Shown piece after piece: positions 6,824 to 8,025 of a DNA stretch of 8,025 nt. Within the stretch, counting starts at the first letter, position 1. Each line of letters starts with the position of its first letter. Position numbers and translations under genes: made by a program. The DNA comes from Candidatus Glassiibacteriota bacterium (lineage in GTDB: Bacteria > Gemmatimonadota > Glassbacteria > GWA2-58-10), in contig JAUVUV010000085.1 in the NCBI GenBank assembly GCA_030604975.1, forward strand, positions 1 through 8,025, in the 5' to 3' direction. Below the pieces are notes generated by a model that was not told where the DNA came from, made no database searches, and saw nothing but the letters and a program-made list of their open reading frames with translations.

Positions 6824-7285
6824 GTGAAAGTATATCTGGTAAGGCACGGCAAATCGGTTGCGCCTGCAAAAGATCCCTCTCAGCCGCTTTCCGAGGATGG
6901 AAGGGAGGAAATCCGCCACATGGCCCGAACCCTGGCGAACATGAACCTGAAAGTCGGCATTATCCTGCATAGCGGCAAGCTGCGCGCCGAGGAAACTGCC
7001 CTGGAGATTGCTGAGGTGATCAAGCCTGCAGGGGGAGTGAAAGAGGCCAAAGGGCTTGCTCCCAATGACGATCCAGCAGAGGCCATGGAGTGGATCGACA
7101 CTGCCGGGGAAGACCTGATGATTGTGAGCCACCTCCCCTTTCTGGACAACCTGTTGGAAGAGCTCCTCAGGCCTGCGCAAGCAGAGGAGCTGCCCTCATT
7201 CGACAGCGGAGCTCTGATCGGAGTGGAGAAGGTGGGTGAGCAGTGGCAGATTTTCCGCCAGCTGGGCCCGAGGATGATTTATTAG
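6824..7285 (+). CDS. sixA: SixA-type phosphohistidine phosphatase (histidine phosphatase superfamily)
   Basis: Translated from GTG 6824 the product is 153 residues, close to the roughly 160 of E. coli SixA, and opens with MKVYLVRHGKS. His8 in the Arg-His-Gly motif is the phospho-accepting nucleophile and sits at the same number as in E. coli SixA. The second motif, LHSGKLRAEETALEI (48-62), replaces the common Ser-Pro by His-Ser-Gly but keeps the Arg-Ala and Thr. The third, VSHLPFLDNLLEEL (101-114), carries the second active-site histidine (His103). SixA removes phosphate from histidine phosphotransfer domains or, in E. coli, the nitrogen-related PTS; the target here is unknown because no histidine kinase, Hpt or PTS gene is in view. 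The longer frame from ATG 6740 would add 28 residues of Asn/His-rich sequence unlike the family and would overlap the promoter. The gene is divergent from the hydrolase and convergent with the membrane-protein gene. Confidence 0.88.
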   Translation: MKVYLVRHGKSVAPAKDPSQPLSEDGREEIRHMARTLANMNLKVGIILHSGKLRAEETALEIAEVIKPAGGVKEAKGLAPNDDPAEAMEWIDTAGEDLMIVSHLPFLDNLLEELLRPAQAEELPSFDSGALIGVEKVGEQWQIFRQLGPRMIY

Positions 7286-7392
7286 GGGTTTAAATGTCGA
7301 GTCCGCGGGTGTCGCCTAATTTACGGGCATTCCGGCGCAGGTTCAAGCAGTAATTAAAAGTTTTCCCAGTAAATTAATAAATGACTTTTCAC

Positions 7393-7457
7393 GCGGGCCT
7401 GCCGGTAAGTAGGGGCACGGCGCGCCGTGCCCCTAGTATGTTTTGCGGGTGCCTGCC
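7393..7457. repeat. Imperfect GC-rich direct repeat flanking the palindrome
   Basis: GCGGGCCTGCC (7393-7403) recurs as GCGGGTGCCTGCC (7445-7457), the second copy having two extra bases. The copies stand just left and right of the 26-bp palindrome, which makes a composite unit of about 65 bases. This could be a small non-coding mobile or REP-like element with its borders, or chance in a GC-rich gap. Confidence 0.4.
7410..7435. repeat. Perfect 26-bp palindrome, REP-like or bidirectional terminator
   Basis: The left arm TAGGGGCACGGCG (7410-7422) is followed directly by its exact reverse complement (7423-7435), with the 8-bp palindrome GGCGCGCC at the centre. As RNA from either strand it would fold into a stem of about 11 pairs with a GCGC loop. 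It lies between the converging sixA and membrane-protein genes, 124 bases after the first stop and 31 after the second. Only a weak T-run (TATGTTTT) follows on the plus strand and none on the minus strand, so it is not a classic intrinsic terminator. Its 'AGGGGCACGG' form resembles intergenic palindromes dispersed in many environmental genomes. No second copy is in the window. Confidence 0.85.
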
Positions 7458-7466
7458 CCCCTTAAA

Positions 7467-8025
7467 CTACTGGTGTGTAAGCTTTCCAAGACTCTCCACT
7501 ATTTCACGATAGCTCTTCTGGAGCTGGTAATGGTCGTTGGCATTGCGTTTCAGCACAAAAAACTGGATAGCAAGTACAATACAGAGCCCTGCAAATCCTG
7601 CAAGGGAGATGATGAACACGCCGGTAAGCAGAAGCTGCTCACCCTCCAAAGCGCCACTTCCGCCGCCGGTTCCGCCCAGGACAAGCTCTAGCATCAATCC
7701 CGCAAAAATGAGGATTCCAAACAGGAACAGTGCCGTACTGAGATACCCGTAAAACTTTATATCGCGGGCTGCCGTGTCGAAACTCAAACGATTGTGAAGT
7801 TTATGTTTTCCGATAAAGAACAGCGGCACGGCAAATGCTATCAGGAATGCAAATGGAAAGACTATGTGGGTAACAGGTTCCTGGTAATCCTGCGCAGGAG
7901 GAGGGCCGCCAGGATGGCCGTGCATAACCCATTCCCCACGCTCATTTTTTATCCAGGTATCCTCGGGGCCGGAAAATATCCGTGCCATGGCAAGAGCAAT
8001 TACCAGTATAGCTATAATGGCACAA
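7467..8025 (-). CDS. Small multi-span membrane protein, 5' end outside the window
   Basis: Family not recognised. The first ATG in view (7988) gives 173 residues, but it has no ribosome site. The frame stays open to the right edge and encodes twelve more residues, almost all hydrophobic (CAIIAILVIALA). That is the core of a signal peptide or first membrane segment, so the true start lies beyond 8025. Numbering from ATG 7988, a short polar region has the pattern ED-TWI-x3-RGEWV-x-HG-x-P, then Pro-rich sequence (9-31). Similar Trp/His-Gly-Pro motifs occur in small exported proteins of unknown role. Three membrane helices follow at about 39-59, 79-104 and 119-146, with a Gly-rich loop between the last two and a charged C-terminal tail (147-173). 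Gene boundaries on the 3' side are clear (TAG at 7467-7469). The gene is convergent with sixA and separated from it by the palindrome. Function cannot be assigned. Confidence 0.78.
   Translation of the reverse strand, partial: CAIIAILVIALAMARIFSGPEDTWIKNERGEWVMHGHPGGPPPAQDYQEPVTHIVFPFAFLIAFAVPLFFIGKHKLHNRLSFDTAARDIKFYGYLSTALFLFGILIFAGLMLELVLGGTGGGSGALEGEQLLLTGVFIISLAGFAGLCIVLAIQFFVLKRNANDHYQLQKSYREIVESLGKLTHQ

Noticed and set aside
6743..7180. Open frame of 145 codons on the minus strand
   Set aside because: It is antisense to sixA, whose motifs are clear on the plus strand.

Overview
The window carries six protein-coding genes and no recognisable RNA genes, CRISPR array, transposase or phage gene. 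Its base composition looks intermediate. Genes have clear Shine-Dalgarno sites (AAGGAG, GGAGG) and two good sigma70-type promoters can be read, so this is bacterial chromosome. Secreted DUF4091/GH123-like proteins, secreted TPR proteins, SixA phosphatases and GC-rich intergenic palindromes of the 'AGGGGCACGG...' type together suggest an uncultured Gram-negative lineage (FCB- or PVC-like candidate phyla). That placement is inference from gene content, not from a marker gene.

Layout, in transcription order on the minus strand from the right-hand intergenic hub: a secreted GH123/DUF4091-type glycoside hydrolase homologue (6593-4872); a secreted protein with about seven TPR units (4685-3807); a membrane-anchored DUF218/ElyC-SanA-YdcF-type protein (3684-3058); and a 954-residue protein (2966-102). 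The last is built almost entirely of eight divergent copies of a roughly 90-residue domain on a near-constant 118-residue period. I do not recognise this domain, and it is the main candidate for something undescribed. The gaps between these genes are 186, 122 and 91 bases. They could be co-transcribed, but a candidate promoter precedes the TPR gene, and no convincing intrinsic terminator separates them.

On the plus strand, transcribed divergently from the hydrolase gene, lies a SixA-type phosphohistidine phosphatase. Its true start is a GTG at 6824 rather than the upstream ATG at 6740, because a near-consensus sigma70 promoter (6756-6784) lies inside the longer reading frame and an AAGGAG site sits just before the GTG. 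A convergent gene on the minus strand (7467 to the right edge) encodes a small multi-span membrane protein. Its reading frame stays open through the window end, so its start is outside. Between these two converging genes is a perfect 26-bp palindrome (7410-7435) flanked by a similar GC-rich direct repeat.

No stretch over 300 bases lacks a gene. The intergenic pieces (1-101, 2967-3057, 3685-3806, 4686-4871, 6594-6823, 7286-7466) hold only the regulatory sites and repeats listed. The genes do not form one obvious pathway: three or four products act in the envelope or outside the cell, while SixA and the octa-repeat protein look cytoplasmic. There is no sign of a defence or mobile system.
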